NCBI RefSeq assembly: GCF_000803065.1 | Contig: NZ_JSXI01000067.1 | Coordinates: forward strand, 60,833-124,832 | Length of the DNA: 64,000 nt | Origin: Sphingomonas sp. ERG5 | GTDB lineage: Bacteria; Pseudomonadota; Alphaproteobacteria; Sphingomonadales; Sphingomonadaceae | Reading direction: 5' to 3' | In this document: positions 1 through 8,713 of the stretch, in pieces | Position numbering within the stretch: the stretch's first letter is position 1 | Layout: each line of letters begins with the position of its first letter | Notes under the pieces: model-generated | What the model was told of the DNA's origin: nothing | Seen by the model: the letters and a program-made list of their open reading frames with translations, nothing else | Database searches by the model: none | Program-made: the position numbers and the translations under genes

Positions 1-459
1 AAGCTGCCCGGCGGGTTCGGGGCGTTCGCATCCTATGCCTATAACAACTCGACCTATCGCAACGACGTGTTCAACGCCGATGGGTCATTGGTCGGTGGCG
101 TGGGCATCAAGGGCAAGACGGTGGTCGACGCACCGAAGCATATCGCCTCGGGCGAGCTGACCTATGACAGCAACCTGTTCTTCGGCCGGCTCGGCGCCAA
201 TTACATGAGCAAGCGCTACTTCTCCTACAGCAACGACCAGTCCGTGCCGGCACGGGTGTTGTTCGACGCGACGGTCGGCGTGCGGATGAAGGTCGCCGGG
301 GATCGCCAGGTCGAATTGCAGGTCAATGGCACCAACCTGCTCGACAAGAACTATATCGCGACGATTGGTTCGAACGGTTTCGTCCAGAAGGGCGATAGCC
401 AGACGCTCCTGATCGGCGCACCGCGCCAGGTGTTCGTGACACTCAAGGCCGGGCTCTGA
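1..459 (+). CDS. TonB-dependent receptor, C-terminal fragment (5' end outside window)
   Basis: This is the last ~152 codons of an outer-membrane TonB-dependent receptor; the frame is open from base 1, so the gene begins upstream of the window. The residues show the alternating aromatic and polar pattern of the final beta-strands of a 22-stranded barrel (FGRLGANYMSKRYFSYSNDQ) and the family-typical segment VQLNGTNLLDKNY-like (VELQVNGTNLLDKNYIATIG). The protein ends in KAGL rather than the more common terminal aromatic residue. Substrate cannot be told from this part. A perfect hairpin follows the stop directly, so transcription probably ends there. Confidence 0.85.
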   Translation, partial: KLPGGFGAFASYAYNNSTYRNDVFNADGSLVGGVGIKGKTVVDAPKHIASGELTYDSNLFFGRLGANYMSKRYFSYSNDQSVPARVLFDATVGVRMKVAGDRQVELQVNGTNLLDKNYIATIGSNGFVQKGDSQTLLIGAPRQVFVTLKAGL

Positions 460-467
460 TCCACCTT

Positions 468-498
468 CTCAACCCCTCCCGCACCGGGAGGGGTTGAG
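468..498 (+). terminator. Perfect 13-bp hairpin after the TonB receptor gene
   Basis: CTCAACCCCTCCC and GGGAGGGGTTGAG form a perfect 13-bp stem around a 5-base loop (GCACC), nine bases after the receptor stop codon. No T-run follows, so it may act as a weak or Rho-assisted terminator or protect the 3' end. Confidence 0.6.
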
Positions 499-552
499 AA
501 GCATTCCGCCTGCTGTACCGTGCCCGCAAATCATAAAGCGGGGAGGACGGCA

Positions 553-2709
553 ATGCGCAGAGTCTTGAAGATCGGCGCGCTTGGTCTCACCGCGCTTCTC
601 GTCCTGATGGCGATCGGGCTGGCTGTGTGGGAACCGCTTCTCGCCGAGACGCCGGCACCGCCGCCAATGCACAATTATGCCAGCGTCATCGCGCGCGACA
701 CGTTCGGCGTACCGCACATCTTCGGCAAGACCGATGCGGATGTCGCCTATGGCGTGGCCTATGCGCATGCCGAGGATGATTTCTCGACGTTGCAGGAAGC
801 GGTCGCCATGTCGCGCGGGCGACTTGGCGCGATGACTGGCGCGGATGGCGCAAAGGTCGATTATGCGCTGCACCTGCTCGGCGCCCGCGAGACGGTCGAT
901 CGCGACTATGCAAAACAACCCGCCGATGTCCGCGCGCTGCTCGACGGCTATGCATCCGGTTTGAACCGCTATGCCGAGCGGCATCCGGGCGAAGTGCGAT
1001 TGTCCCGGCTCTTCCCGGTCGATGGACGCGATATTGCCACCGGCTTCGTGCTCAGGACGCCATTCTTCTTCGGGCTCGACCAAGTGCTGGGCGCCTTGTC
1101 CGGCGATACGCCATTGCCGAAGGAAAGCGCCGGGCCGACGCCGGATTCGCCCGATCCCGCGGCGATTCCGGCGGGTGCGCAGAGTGCCGGTGACGGCAAT
1201 CAGAACGGATCGAATGCATTCATCGTCGCGCCCAGCCGGTCGGCTGACGGCTTCACGCGCCTCGTGTCGAACTCGCATCAGCCATGGCGTGGGCCAGTCA
1301 CCTGGTATGAACTGGTTGTCCATTCCGGGCAGGGCTGGAATTTCGCCGGCGCGACTTTTCCGGGCGTGCCGTTCCCGGTGCTGGGACATAACGAGACGCT
1401 TGGCTGGACCAACACGGTCAACCGGCCCGACCTGACCGACGTCTATAAGCTGGTGCTCGATGCCGCCGGCACGCAGTACCGCTTCGACGGGAAATGGCTG
1501 CCGCTGCAACGGACGCGGGTGTGGCTGCATGTGAAGTTCGGACCGTTCGTGCTGCCAATCCCGAAGATGGTCTACCGCGCCGTGCAGGGGCCGGTCATCA
1601 TCAACAAGAGCGGTGCGTTCGCGATGCGCTACGCCGGGGCCGATCAGGTGCGGATGATCGAGGAATATTATCGCCTGACCAGGGCGCGCGACTTTGCCGA
1701 ATGGCAGAAGGCGCTGGCGATCCAGGGGGTCTCGGCGACCAATTTCCTCTATGGCGACGCCAAGGGGAACATCGCCTATTTCTACAATGCGAGCTTCCCC
1801 AACCGTAAGCCGGGATTCGACTATTCGACCGTGTTGCCGGGCGATACCTCACGCGACCTGATGGCGGGGACGGTGCCCTGGGCGCGGGTGCCGCGCAACG
1901 TGAACCCGGCATCGGGTTTCCTGATCAACGCCAACAACACGCCCTATCAGGCGGCGGGGGCAGGGTCGGAGATCAACCCAGGCGACTATTCGCCACTGCT
2001 CGGGATCGAGACCGACACCACCAATCGCGGCACGCGCGCGATCGAACTGATGGGCGCGAACCCATCGATCAGCCGTGCCGATCTGGAGCGGATCAAGTTC
2101 GACACCGGGGTGAGTAAGCTCAGCTGGGCGGCGAAATGGTATGCCGATCTCGCGGCGGTCGATGCGAAGGGCGATCGCGCCCTGGTCGACGCCAAGGCGC
2201 TGATGGCGAAATGGGACTGGAACTTCGACGGCAGGAACCCGGCCGATGCGTTGGCCGCGATCCTGTTGAGAGCGGGGCAGAAATGGCATTATCGCCGCGC
2301 GCCGCGACTCGATCCGCGCGAGGAACTGGGCAAGGCCGCTGCCTATTTGACCACGCATTTCGGGCGGATCGATCCGCCGCTCGGCACCGTGCTCAGATTG
2401 CGCCAGGGCAAGGTCGACTTGCCGCTGGATGGTGCGCCTGACGTGCTGCGCGCCGCGTCGACCTGGGACGAAGCGCCCGATGGGCGGCTGGTGGTCAACC
2501 ATGGCGACAGTTTCGTGATGTTCGTCGAATGGGACAAGGGCGGGCGAGTCAGCTCCCGCTCGATTCAGCCCTATGGCGCAGCGACGACGCGGCCGGATTC
2601 GCCGCATTATGCCGACCAGGCGCCGTTGTTCGTTGCGCACAAGTTCAAACCGGTGCGCTTCGCGCCGGCGTCGCTGCGCGGCAATGTCGAGCGAGTCTAT
2701 CGACCCTGA
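553..2709 (+). CDS. Penicillin acylase family protein (Ntn hydrolase)
   Basis: This 718-residue protein belongs to the penicillin acylase/AHL acylase group of N-terminal-nucleophile hydrolases, which hydrolyse amide bonds of substrates such as beta-lactams or acyl-homoserine lactones after self-cleavage of the precursor. It has an N-terminal hydrophobic signal/anchor (residues ~5-30), then an alpha-subunit-like region with RDTFGVPHIFGKTDADVAYG. The putative nucleophile is Ser220 in GSNAFIVAP, where the linker would be cut and the beta chain begins. Later family signatures include FPGVPFPVLGHNETLGWTNT. The ATG at 553 is chosen over a GTG at 520 because GGGAGG lies six bases before it. Substrate unknown; export to the periplasm is likely. 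Confidence 0.85.
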   Translation: MRRVLKIGALGLTALLVLMAIGLAVWEPLLAETPAPPPMHNYASVIARDTFGVPHIFGKTDADVAYGVAYAHAEDDFSTLQEAVAMSRGRLGAMTGADGAKVDYALHLLGARETVDRDYAKQPADVRALLDGYASGLNRYAERHPGEVRLSRLFPVDGRDIATGFVLRTPFFFGLDQVLGALSGDTPLPKESAGPTPDSPDPAAIPAGAQSAGDGNQNGSNAFIVAPSRSADGFTRLVSNSHQPWRGPVTWYELVVHSGQGWNFAGATFPGVPFPVLGHNETLGWTNTVNRPDLTDVYKLVLDAAGTQYRFDGKWLPLQRTRVWLHVKFGPFVLPIPKMVYRAVQGPVIINKSGAFAMRYAGADQVRMIEEYYRLTRARDFAEWQKALAIQGVSATNFLYGDAKGNIAYFYNASFPNRKPGFDYSTVLPGDTSRDLMAGTVPWARVPRNVNPASGFLINANNTPYQAAGAGSEINPGDYSPLLGIETDTTNRGTRAIELMGANPSISRADLERIKFDTGVSKLSWAAKWYADLAAVDAKGDRALVDAKALMAKWDWNFDGRNPADALAAILLRAGQKWHYRRAPRLDPREELGKAAAYLTTHFGRIDPPLGTVLRLRQGKVDLPLDGAPDVLRAASTWDEAPDGRLVVNHGDSFVMFVEWDKGGRVSSRSIQPYGAATTRPDSPHYADQAPLFVAHKFKPVRFAPASLRGNVERVYRP

Positions 2710-2741
2710 CCGGAACGGATGGAAAGGACAGGCTGGTTCGA

Positions 2742-2779
2742 TTGCACCGGATCGTTTCAGTGTTATTGTGTCACATAAC
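2742..2779 (+). promoter_or_regulatory. Candidate promoter with overlapping palindrome before the M16 protease gene
   Basis: A -35-like TTGCAC (2742-2747) and -10-like TATTGT (2764-2769) are 16 bases apart. The -10 lies inside GTTATTGTGTCACATAAC (2762-2779), whose core TGTG-T-CACA is symmetric and flanked by GTTA/TAAC. The start codon follows 25 bases later. The arrangement fits a repressor or CRP/FNR-type operator, but the regulator is unknown. Confidence 0.35.
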
Positions 2780-2804
2780 GGTCTTAAGCCAAGGATTCTC
2801 CCCG

Positions 2805-5630
2805 ATGACTGCCAAGATTTTCGCGCTTTCCGGCGTGGCGCTGTTCGCGCTCACAACCCCCGCACTCGCCGCGCCTGATGCTGCCGCGGCCGCCAAGCCC
2901 GCGCCGGTCGCCGATCTCGTCAAGCAAGTCGATATTCCGTACGAGGAATTCACGCTCAAGAACGGACTGCGCGTCATCATCCATACCGACCGCAAGGCGC
3001 CGGTCGTCGCGGTGTCGGTGTGGTATGACGTCGGCTCGAAGCATGAGCCCAAGGGCAAGACCGGCTTTGCCCATTTGTTCGAGCATCTGATGTTCAACGG
3101 CAGCGAGAATGCGCCGGGCGACTTCTTCGAGCCGCTGAAACAGATCGGCGCGACCGACTATAACGGCACCACCTGGTACGACCGGACCAATTATTTCGAG
3201 ACGGTGCCGACCCCCGCACTGGAAAGCGCGCTGTTCCTCGAAAGCGACCGCATGGGCTATCTGCTCGGTGCGGTGACGCAGCATGTGCTCGATGTGCAGC
3301 GCGGCGTGGTGCAGAATGAGAAGCGCCAGGGCGACAATCAGCCTTATGGCCTGGTCGATTATGCCAAGACCGCGGCGTTGTTTCCCGCCGACCATCCTTA
3401 CGGCCATGACACGATCGGATCGATGGCCGATCTCGATGCCGCGAGCCTGTCGGATGTGAAGAACTGGTTCCGCGACCATTATGGCGCGAACAATGCGATT
3501 ATCGTCCTGGCAGGCGATGTCGACACGGCCACCGCGCGGCCGTTGATCGAGAAATATTTCGGCGCCATTCCTGCGGGCACCAAGACGGTCCGTCCCGCGG
3601 CACCGGTGCCGACTCTGCCCGCAGCCAAGGTCGAAGTGATGAAGGATCGGGTCGCGACGACCCGTATCATGCGGATCTGGGCCGTGCCGGGGCTCGACAA
3701 CAAGGATGCAACGGCGCTCGACGTTGCCGCCGGCGTGCTTGGCGGACTGGCCAGTTCACGGCTCGACAATGCGCTGGTGCGCAAGGAGAAGCTTGCCGTG
3801 GCCGTGACGGCGGGCAACCAGACCTTTGCTCAGATCGGCACGTTCGAAGTCAGTGCCGATGTGCGTCCCGGAGTCGATCCGGCATTGGTCGCCAAGCGGC
3901 TTGACGAAATTGTTGCCGATTTCATCAAAAATGGCCCGACCGCCGATGAAGTGCAGCGCGTAACGACCGGCGAAGTCAGTGACCGTATCGAGGGGCTGGA
4001 ATCAGTCGGCGGTTTTGGCGGCAAGGCCGTCGCCCTGGCGCAAGGTGCGCTCTATTCGGACGATGCGGGCTTCTACAAGAAGCAACTCGCGACGCTCGCG
4101 GCCGAGACGCCTGACAGCGTCAAGGCAGCGATGAAGACCTGGCTGACGCGACCGGTCTATGCGCTGACCGTCGAACCCGGCGCGCGCACCGCCTATGACG
4201 AGGCGAAGGCGCCCGAGGAAAAGGCTGATGTGGCGGAGGGCGCACCGTTCAAGGGCACGCGTGGCGATATGCCCGCAGTCGGCACGATTGCCGATCTCGA
4301 TTTCCCCAAGGTCGAACGCGCCCGGCTCAGCAACGGCATCGAGCTGATCTATGCGCAGCGCAATGCCGTGCCGATCACGCGCGCGGTGATCAGCTTCGAC
4401 GCCGGCGTCGCCGCCGACCCCGCGACCAAGCTCGGCACGCAGCAACTGACGCTCGGCATGCTCGACGAAGGCACGACGACCAGGGATTCGATCGCCATCG
4501 CCGAGGCGCGCGAGCGGCTCGGTGCGGAGATCGGTACCGGAGCGAGCCTCGACCGGACCTATTTGTCGCTCTCCGCGCCGAGCCCAAATCTTGGCGCGGC
4601 GCTCGATCTGTTCGCCGATGTGACGTTGAACCCGGCCTTCGCGCCCGATGAGGTGGCGCGGCTGAAGAACCAGCAACTGGCGGCGATCGCGTCGGAACTG
4701 ACCAATCCCAGCGGGCTTGCCGGGCGCGCGTTGCCCAAGCTCGTTTATGGCCCGGCTTCGCCTTACGCCAAGTCATCGGGTCGCGGCGATCCGGTTGCGG
4801 TCGCGGCGCTGACGCGCGACGATCTGATCGCCTTCCAGCACGCCTGGCTGCGCCCGGAAAAGGCGAAGATCTTCGTGGTCAGCGATCGCCCACTCGCCGA
4901 GGTGAAGGTGGCGCTCGATCAACGCTTCGGCGGCTGGAAGGGCGTCGGTGCTGCCGGGGTCAAGAATTTCAGCGTGGTCTCCAAGCCATCGGCGCCGAAG
5001 ATCCTGCTGATCGATCGCCCCGATTCGCCGCAATCGCTGATCCTTGGCGCCGCGCCCAACAGCCTCAAGGGCACCGCGGAACTGCTGCCGGTGATTACCG
5101 CCAATGACACGCTTGGCGGCAGCTTCCTGTCGCGGATCAACATGGATCTGCGCGAAGAGAAGCACTGGACCTATGGCGCTTCGGGTAATTTCAGCCGCTC
5201 GCAGAACGCCGCGCCCTATATCGTCTCGGCGCCGGTCCAGGCCGACAAGACCGGCGCGTCGATCGCCGCGATTCGCCAGCAAGTGGGTGAGTTCCTGACC
5301 ACCAAGGGCCTGACCAAAGCGGAGTTCGACCGCACCATCACCGGCAAGACTCGCGAACTCGCCGGCAGCTTCGAAACCTCGGGCGATGTGCTGGGCGCGA
5401 TGCAGACCAACGACCTCTACAAGCGCCCGGACGACTATTATGCCACGATCACGCAAAAATATCGTGCGATGACGCAGAGCCAGCTTGACGCTGCGGCACG
5501 CGCGACAATCGACCCCAAGAGCTTCATCTGGGTGGTGGTCGGCGACGCCAAGACGGTCCGCCCTCAGCTTGACAGCCTTGGGCTGCCGGTCGAGGTGGTG
5601 CCCGCCGCGTCCATCGCGGGCGTGAAGTGA
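2805..5630 (+). CDS. M16 family zinc peptidase, two-domain, exported
   Basis: A 941-residue pitrilysin/insulinase-family metallopeptidase. A signal peptide (cleavage near TPALA-AP, about residue 22) is followed by an N-terminal catalytic M16 domain with the inverted zinc motif HLFEH (His90, Glu93, His94) and a downstream NEKRQ glutamate region. A second M16-like domain (about residues 500-930) lacks HxxEH, as usual for the non-catalytic half of the clamshell. It probably degrades peptides in the periplasm or at the outer membrane. The start at 2805 follows an AAGGAT ribosome-binding site and gives a proper signal peptide; the frame stays open upstream of it without support. The preceding acylase gene ends 95 bases before. 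Confidence 0.9.
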   Translation: MTAKIFALSGVALFALTTPALAAPDAAAAAKPAPVADLVKQVDIPYEEFTLKNGLRVIIHTDRKAPVVAVSVWYDVGSKHEPKGKTGFAHLFEHLMFNGSENAPGDFFEPLKQIGATDYNGTTWYDRTNYFETVPTPALESALFLESDRMGYLLGAVTQHVLDVQRGVVQNEKRQGDNQPYGLVDYAKTAALFPADHPYGHDTIGSMADLDAASLSDVKNWFRDHYGANNAIIVLAGDVDTATARPLIEKYFGAIPAGTKTVRPAAPVPTLPAAKVEVMKDRVATTRIMRIWAVPGLDNKDATALDVAAGVLGGLASSRLDNALVRKEKLAVAVTAGNQTFAQIGTFEVSADVRPGVDPALVAKRLDEIVADFIKNGPTADEVQRVTTGEVSDRIEGLESVGGFGGKAVALAQGALYSDDAGFYKKQLATLAAETPDSVKAAMKTWLTRPVYALTVEPGARTAYDEAKAPEEKADVAEGAPFKGTRGDMPAVGTIADLDFPKVERARLSNGIELIYAQRNAVPITRAVISFDAGVAADPATKLGTQQLTLGMLDEGTTTRDSIAIAEARERLGAEIGTGASLDRTYLSLSAPSPNLGAALDLFADVTLNPAFAPDEVARLKNQQLAAIASELTNPSGLAGRALPKLVYGPASPYAKSSGRGDPVAVAALTRDDLIAFQHAWLRPEKAKIFVVSDRPLAEVKVALDQRFGGWKGVGAAGVKNFSVVSKPSAPKILLIDRPDSPQSLILGAAPNSLKGTAELLPVITANDTLGGSFLSRINMDLREEKHWTYGASGNFSRSQNAAPYIVSAPVQADKTGASIAAIRQQVGEFLTTKGLTKAEFDRTITGKTRELAGSFETSGDVLGAMQTNDLYKRPDDYYATITQKYRAMTQSQLDAAARATIDPKSFIWVVVGDAKTVRPQLDSLGLPVEVVPAASIAGVK

Positions 5631-5667
5631 TCCACAGACCAACCAATCCGAGTTGAGGAGAGACGAA

Positions 5668-5970
5668 ATGGCCGATGTTGATGGCACCTGGGATACCGTA
5701 GTGAAGTCGCCGCTAGGCGATCAGAAGGCCACGCTGGTCGTCAAGAGCGATGGCGCCGGCTGGACCGGCAGCAACACCGGCGCGCAGGGCTCGGTCGACA
5801 TCACTGACGGCGTGCTCGATGGCAACACGCTGAAGTGGAAGATGAGCATTGTCGTGCCGATGCCGATGACGCTCGATTGCACCGCGACGGTCGATGGCGA
5901 CACGATCTCCGGCAGCGTCGCTGCAGGCGCGTTCGGCAGCTTCCCGTTGACGGGAACGCGCGCCGCCTGA
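5668..5970 (+). CDS. Small conserved hypothetical protein, beta-rich
   Basis: A 100-residue protein with no signal peptide. Its sequence alternates short beta-strand-like segments and G/D turns (GTWDTVVKSPLGDQKATLVV, then TLKWKMSIVVPMPMTLDCTATVDGD), which suggests a small beta-barrel or lipocalin-like fold. I do not recognise a named family. A strong GAGGAG ribosome-binding site (5655-5660) fixes the ATG at 5668. It lies 37 bases after the M16 peptidase, probably in the same transcript, and is followed by a good Rho-independent terminator. Confidence 0.7.
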   Translation: MADVDGTWDTVVKSPLGDQKATLVVKSDGAGWTGSNTGAQGSVDITDGVLDGNTLKWKMSIVVPMPMTLDCTATVDGDTISGSVAAGAFGSFPLTGTRAA

Positions 5971-5993
5971 TCGGCCGCTTACCGACGTGAATG

Positions 5994-6026
5994 AAGGGCT
6001 CGCCACCAATGTGGCGGGCCCTTTTT
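5994..6026 (+). terminator. Rho-independent terminator
   Basis: AAGGGCTCGCCAC pairs with GTGGCGGGCCCTT (one G-T wobble) over a CAAT loop and runs straight into TTTTT. It ends the M16 peptidase/small protein unit ahead of the convergent purK gene. Confidence 0.85.
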
Positions 6027-6087
6027 CATTGGCGCGGTCGATCCGGCTTGATCGACGAGAGCCAGATGACGTCAGGTAACTCTTCTT

Positions 6088-6172
6088 CGTCATACCCGCG
6101 AAAGCGGGTATCCCGCTGCCTTGCCCCGCACTGAGAAGAAGAAGCGGGATTCCCGCGGTCGCGGGAATGACC
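6088..6172. repeat. Dispersed palindromic repeat (CCCGCGAAAGCGGG family), copy 1
   Basis: Two imperfect inverted copies of a ~40-bp unit face each other: the left arm starts CGTCATACCCGCGAAAGCGG and the complement of the right arm starts GGTCATTCCCGCGACCGCGG. A related element lies at 17844-17928. It sits between convergent gene ends. Confidence 0.75.
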
Positions 6173-6211
6173 GGGTGGTTCAATCAAATGTCATCCCACC
6201 CTGATGCCGCT

Positions 6212-7282
6212 CTAGTCGCGCAGGAGCCGCGTGACATGGCCCATCTTGCGACCGAGGCGGGTTTCCTTGCCGTAGAGATGCAGATGCGCGCCGGGTTCGG
6301 CGAGGATTTCGGCCCAGCGATCGGCATCGTGGCCAATCAGGTTCTCCATCGCCACCTTGGCGGCGGTAAGGCCGGTATCGCCAAGCGGCAGGCCGCAGAT
6401 CGCGCGGATATGGTTCTCGAACTGCGAACAGGCCGCGCCCTCGATCGTCCAGTGGCCGGAATTGTGCACGCGTGGCGCCATCTCGTTGAACACCGGGCCA
6501 TCCGGACTGGCGAAGAACTCGCAGGCCAGGATGCCGGCATAGTCGAGCGTGTCGGCGATCCGGCCGGTGAGTGCCGCCGCTTCACTCCATTGTGCCGCGA
6601 TCTCGGCCGGTGCCGGCAAGGTCGAGCGCGCCAGCACGCCGTCCTGATGCTCGTTCCAGGGCGGAGGATAGCTGACCATCGACCCATTGGGTGACCGTGC
6701 GAGCAGGATCGAGAATTCATGGCTGAAGGTCACGAACCCTTCGAGGATCGCCGGGCGCTGGCCAATCGCTTGCCACGCCTGTTCGGCGTCGGCGGGAGAG
6801 GTGAGCCGTACCTGGCCCTTGCCGTCATAGCCCAGCCGCAGCGTCTTGAGGATCGCCGGACAGCCGATCGTGTCGATCGCCGCCTTCAGCTCATCGAGCG
6901 TCGCCACCGCGGCCCAGGGCGCGGTACGGCCGCCGATCTTCCCGACGAACGCCTTTTCCACCGCACGGTCCTGCGCGACCCCGAGCGCGCCCGGCGCGGG
7001 ATGCACCGGCACTTTGGCGGCGAGATACTCGACCGGTTCGAGCGCGATGTTCTCGAACTCATAGGTCACCACGTCGCAGGCGGCGGCGAATTCGTCGAGC
7101 ACGATACGGCTGTGATAATCGGCGCGGGTGAAGCTCGACGCCGTCTGTGCCGCGACGCTCTCGGCATCGGGGGCGAGCACGCGCGTATGATAGCCGAGCT
7201 GGGCCGCGGCGACCGCGAGCATCCGCCCGAGCTGGCCGCCGCCGAGGATGCCGATGGTGGAACCGGGCGGAAGCACCGTCAT
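6212..7282 (-). CDS. purK: N5-carboxyaminoimidazole ribonucleotide synthase
   Basis: PurK is an ATP-grasp enzyme that converts AIR, ATP and bicarbonate to N5-CAIR in de novo purine synthesis. The 356-residue length is normal. The N-terminal nucleotide-fold motif GGGQLGRM (residues 14-21), the central ATP-grasp segment ILKTLRLGYDGKGQ and the late metal/ATP site NEMAPRVHNSGHWTIE are all present. The ATG overlaps the purE stop by four bases (ATGA), so the two genes are translationally coupled and transcribed purE-purK. Confidence 0.96.
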   Translation of the reverse strand: MTVLPPGSTIGILGGGQLGRMLAVAAAQLGYHTRVLAPDAESVAAQTASSFTRADYHSRIVLDEFAAACDVVTYEFENIALEPVEYLAAKVPVHPAPGALGVAQDRAVEKAFVGKIGGRTAPWAAVATLDELKAAIDTIGCPAILKTLRLGYDGKGQVRLTSPADAEQAWQAIGQRPAILEGFVTFSHEFSILLARSPNGSMVSYPPPWNEHQDGVLARSTLPAPAEIAAQWSEAAALTGRIADTLDYAGILACEFFASPDGPVFNEMAPRVHNSGHWTIEGAACSQFENHIRAICGLPLGDTGLTAAKVAMENLIGHDADRWAEILAEPGAHLHLYGKETRLGRKMGHVTRLLRD

Positions 7283-7770
7283 GCCGGGTCGGTCGCCACG
7301 TTATCGGTCTGTGCCGCGCGCCAGGCCTGGAGCCGCTCGCTCAAGGCGGTATCGCCGAGCGCGAGGATCGATGCCGCGAGCAGGCCGGCATTGATTGCGC
7401 CGGCCTTGCCGATCGCCAGCGTGCCGACGGGGACGCCGCCGGGCATCTGGACGATCGAATACAGGCTGTCCACGCCCTTCAACGCGGCGCTTTCCACCGG
7501 TACGCCGAGCACCGGCAAATGCGTCATCGATGCCGCCATGCCCGGCAGATGCGCCGCGCCGCCCGCGCCGGCGATAACGACCTTCAGGCCGCGTCCGGCG
7601 GCGCCGGTGGCATAGTCGTAAAGGCGCTGTGGGGTGCGGTGCGCGGAAACGACCTTGGTTTCATGCGGTACGCCAAGCGTGTCGAGGATGGCGGCGGCAT
7701 GGCGCATCGTCTCCCAATCGGAGGTGCTGCCCATGATGATGCCGATGAGTGGCGTATCCGCCATATCCAT
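7279..7770 (-). CDS. purE: N5-carboxyaminoimidazole ribonucleotide mutase
   Basis: PurE moves the carboxyl group of N5-CAIR to give CAIR, the step after PurK. The 163-residue protein carries the class I PurE signatures GSTSDW, SAHRTP and GAGGAAHLPGM. The frame stays open further upstream, but the conserved family start is at MDMADTPLIGIIMGS, giving an ATG at 7770 (a second ATG at 7764 is possible). The C-terminus overlaps purK by four bases. Confidence 0.95.
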   Translation of the reverse strand: MDMADTPLIGIIMGSTSDWETMRHAAAILDTLGVPHETKVVSAHRTPQRLYDYATGAAGRGLKVVIAGAGGAAHLPGMAASMTHLPVLGVPVESAALKGVDSLYSIVQMPGGVPVGTLAIGKAGAINAGLLAASILALGDTALSERLQAWRAAQTDNVATDPA

Positions 7771-7944
7771 GCCCCGTCCCAAAGGAGCGGCCTGACTAGC
7801 GGCGGGATCGGGGGAGGGCAACCGTGCACGCAAGGCGCGCCCGGACTTGTCCATATTCGCGCTGGACAGGAGATGAGCGCTGCCCCGGCGAAGCCTTGCC
7901 CATGTAAAGCCAGCCGCGGAACAAGTCCGAATGGCGGATAGGGC

Positions 7945-8631
7945 CTAGCGCTCGTTCAGATAATAGCGGTCGGTCGCGTTCAGCGCGTCGTCCAGTTGGT
8001 AGACGATCGGCTGGCCGGTGGGGATTTCCAGCGCGGTGATCTCGTCGTCGGGGATGTTCGACAGATGCTTGACCAGCGCGCGCAGCGAATTGCCGTGCGC
8101 GGAGATCAGCACGCGCTGCCCGGCCCTGAGCGCGGGGGCGATGCGGCCATCCCAATAGGGCAGGACGCGCGCGATCGTGTCCTTCAGGCTTTCGGTCGAG
8201 GGAATGGCGATGCCGGCATAGCGGCGGTCCTGCGACAGGTCATACTCGCTGCCCGCTTCGAGCACCGGTGGCGGGATGTCGAAGCTGCGGCGCCAGGCAT
8301 GCACCTGCTCGTCGCCGTGCAGCGCTGCGGTCTCGGCCTTGTTCAGGCCGGTCAGCCCGCCATAATGCCGTTCGTTGAGCCGCCAGTCCTTCTCGACCGG
8401 CAGCCACAGCCGGCCCATTTCCTCAAGCGCGAGATTGAGCGTCTTGATCGCGCGCGTTTGCAGCGAGGTGAAGGTCTGATCGAAATCCAGGCCCTTTTCG
8501 GCCATCAGCCGACCGGCGGCGCGCGCTTCCTCCGCGCCCTTTTCGGTGACATCGACATCCCACCAGCCAGTGAAGCGGTTTTCGAGGTTCCACGACGACT
8601 GGCCGTGGCGGATCAGGACGAGTATGGGCAT
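7945..8631 (-). CDS. gpmA: 2,3-bisphosphoglycerate-dependent phosphoglycerate mutase
   Basis: This 228-residue glycolytic enzyme interconverts 3- and 2-phosphoglycerate through a phosphohistidine. The RHG motif is at residues 8-10, with His9 the phosphorylated residue. Other family signatures are SSWNLENRFTGWWDVDVTEKG, the long insert NERHYGGLTGLNK typical of the cofactor-dependent enzyme, and ISAHGNSLRAL. A clear AAGGAA ribosome-binding site precedes the ATG. It appears to be a single-gene unit on the minus strand, 174 bases upstream of purE in the same orientation. Confidence 0.96.
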   Translation of the reverse strand: MPILVLIRHGQSSWNLENRFTGWWDVDVTEKGAEEARAAGRLMAEKGLDFDQTFTSLQTRAIKTLNLALEEMGRLWLPVEKDWRLNERHYGGLTGLNKAETAALHGDEQVHAWRRSFDIPPPVLEAGSEYDLSQDRRYAGIAIPSTESLKDTIARVLPYWDGRIAPALRAGQRVLISAHGNSLRALVKHLSNIPDDEITALEIPTGQPIVYQLDDALNATDRYYLNER

Positions 8632-8713
8632 GGCGTTCCTTCGGGCGTCGTCCTGAAATCGTTCAGGCCGCGCAGGGGCGCTGAAACAAGCTCAGCACGA
8701 CGGCGTCAATGGG

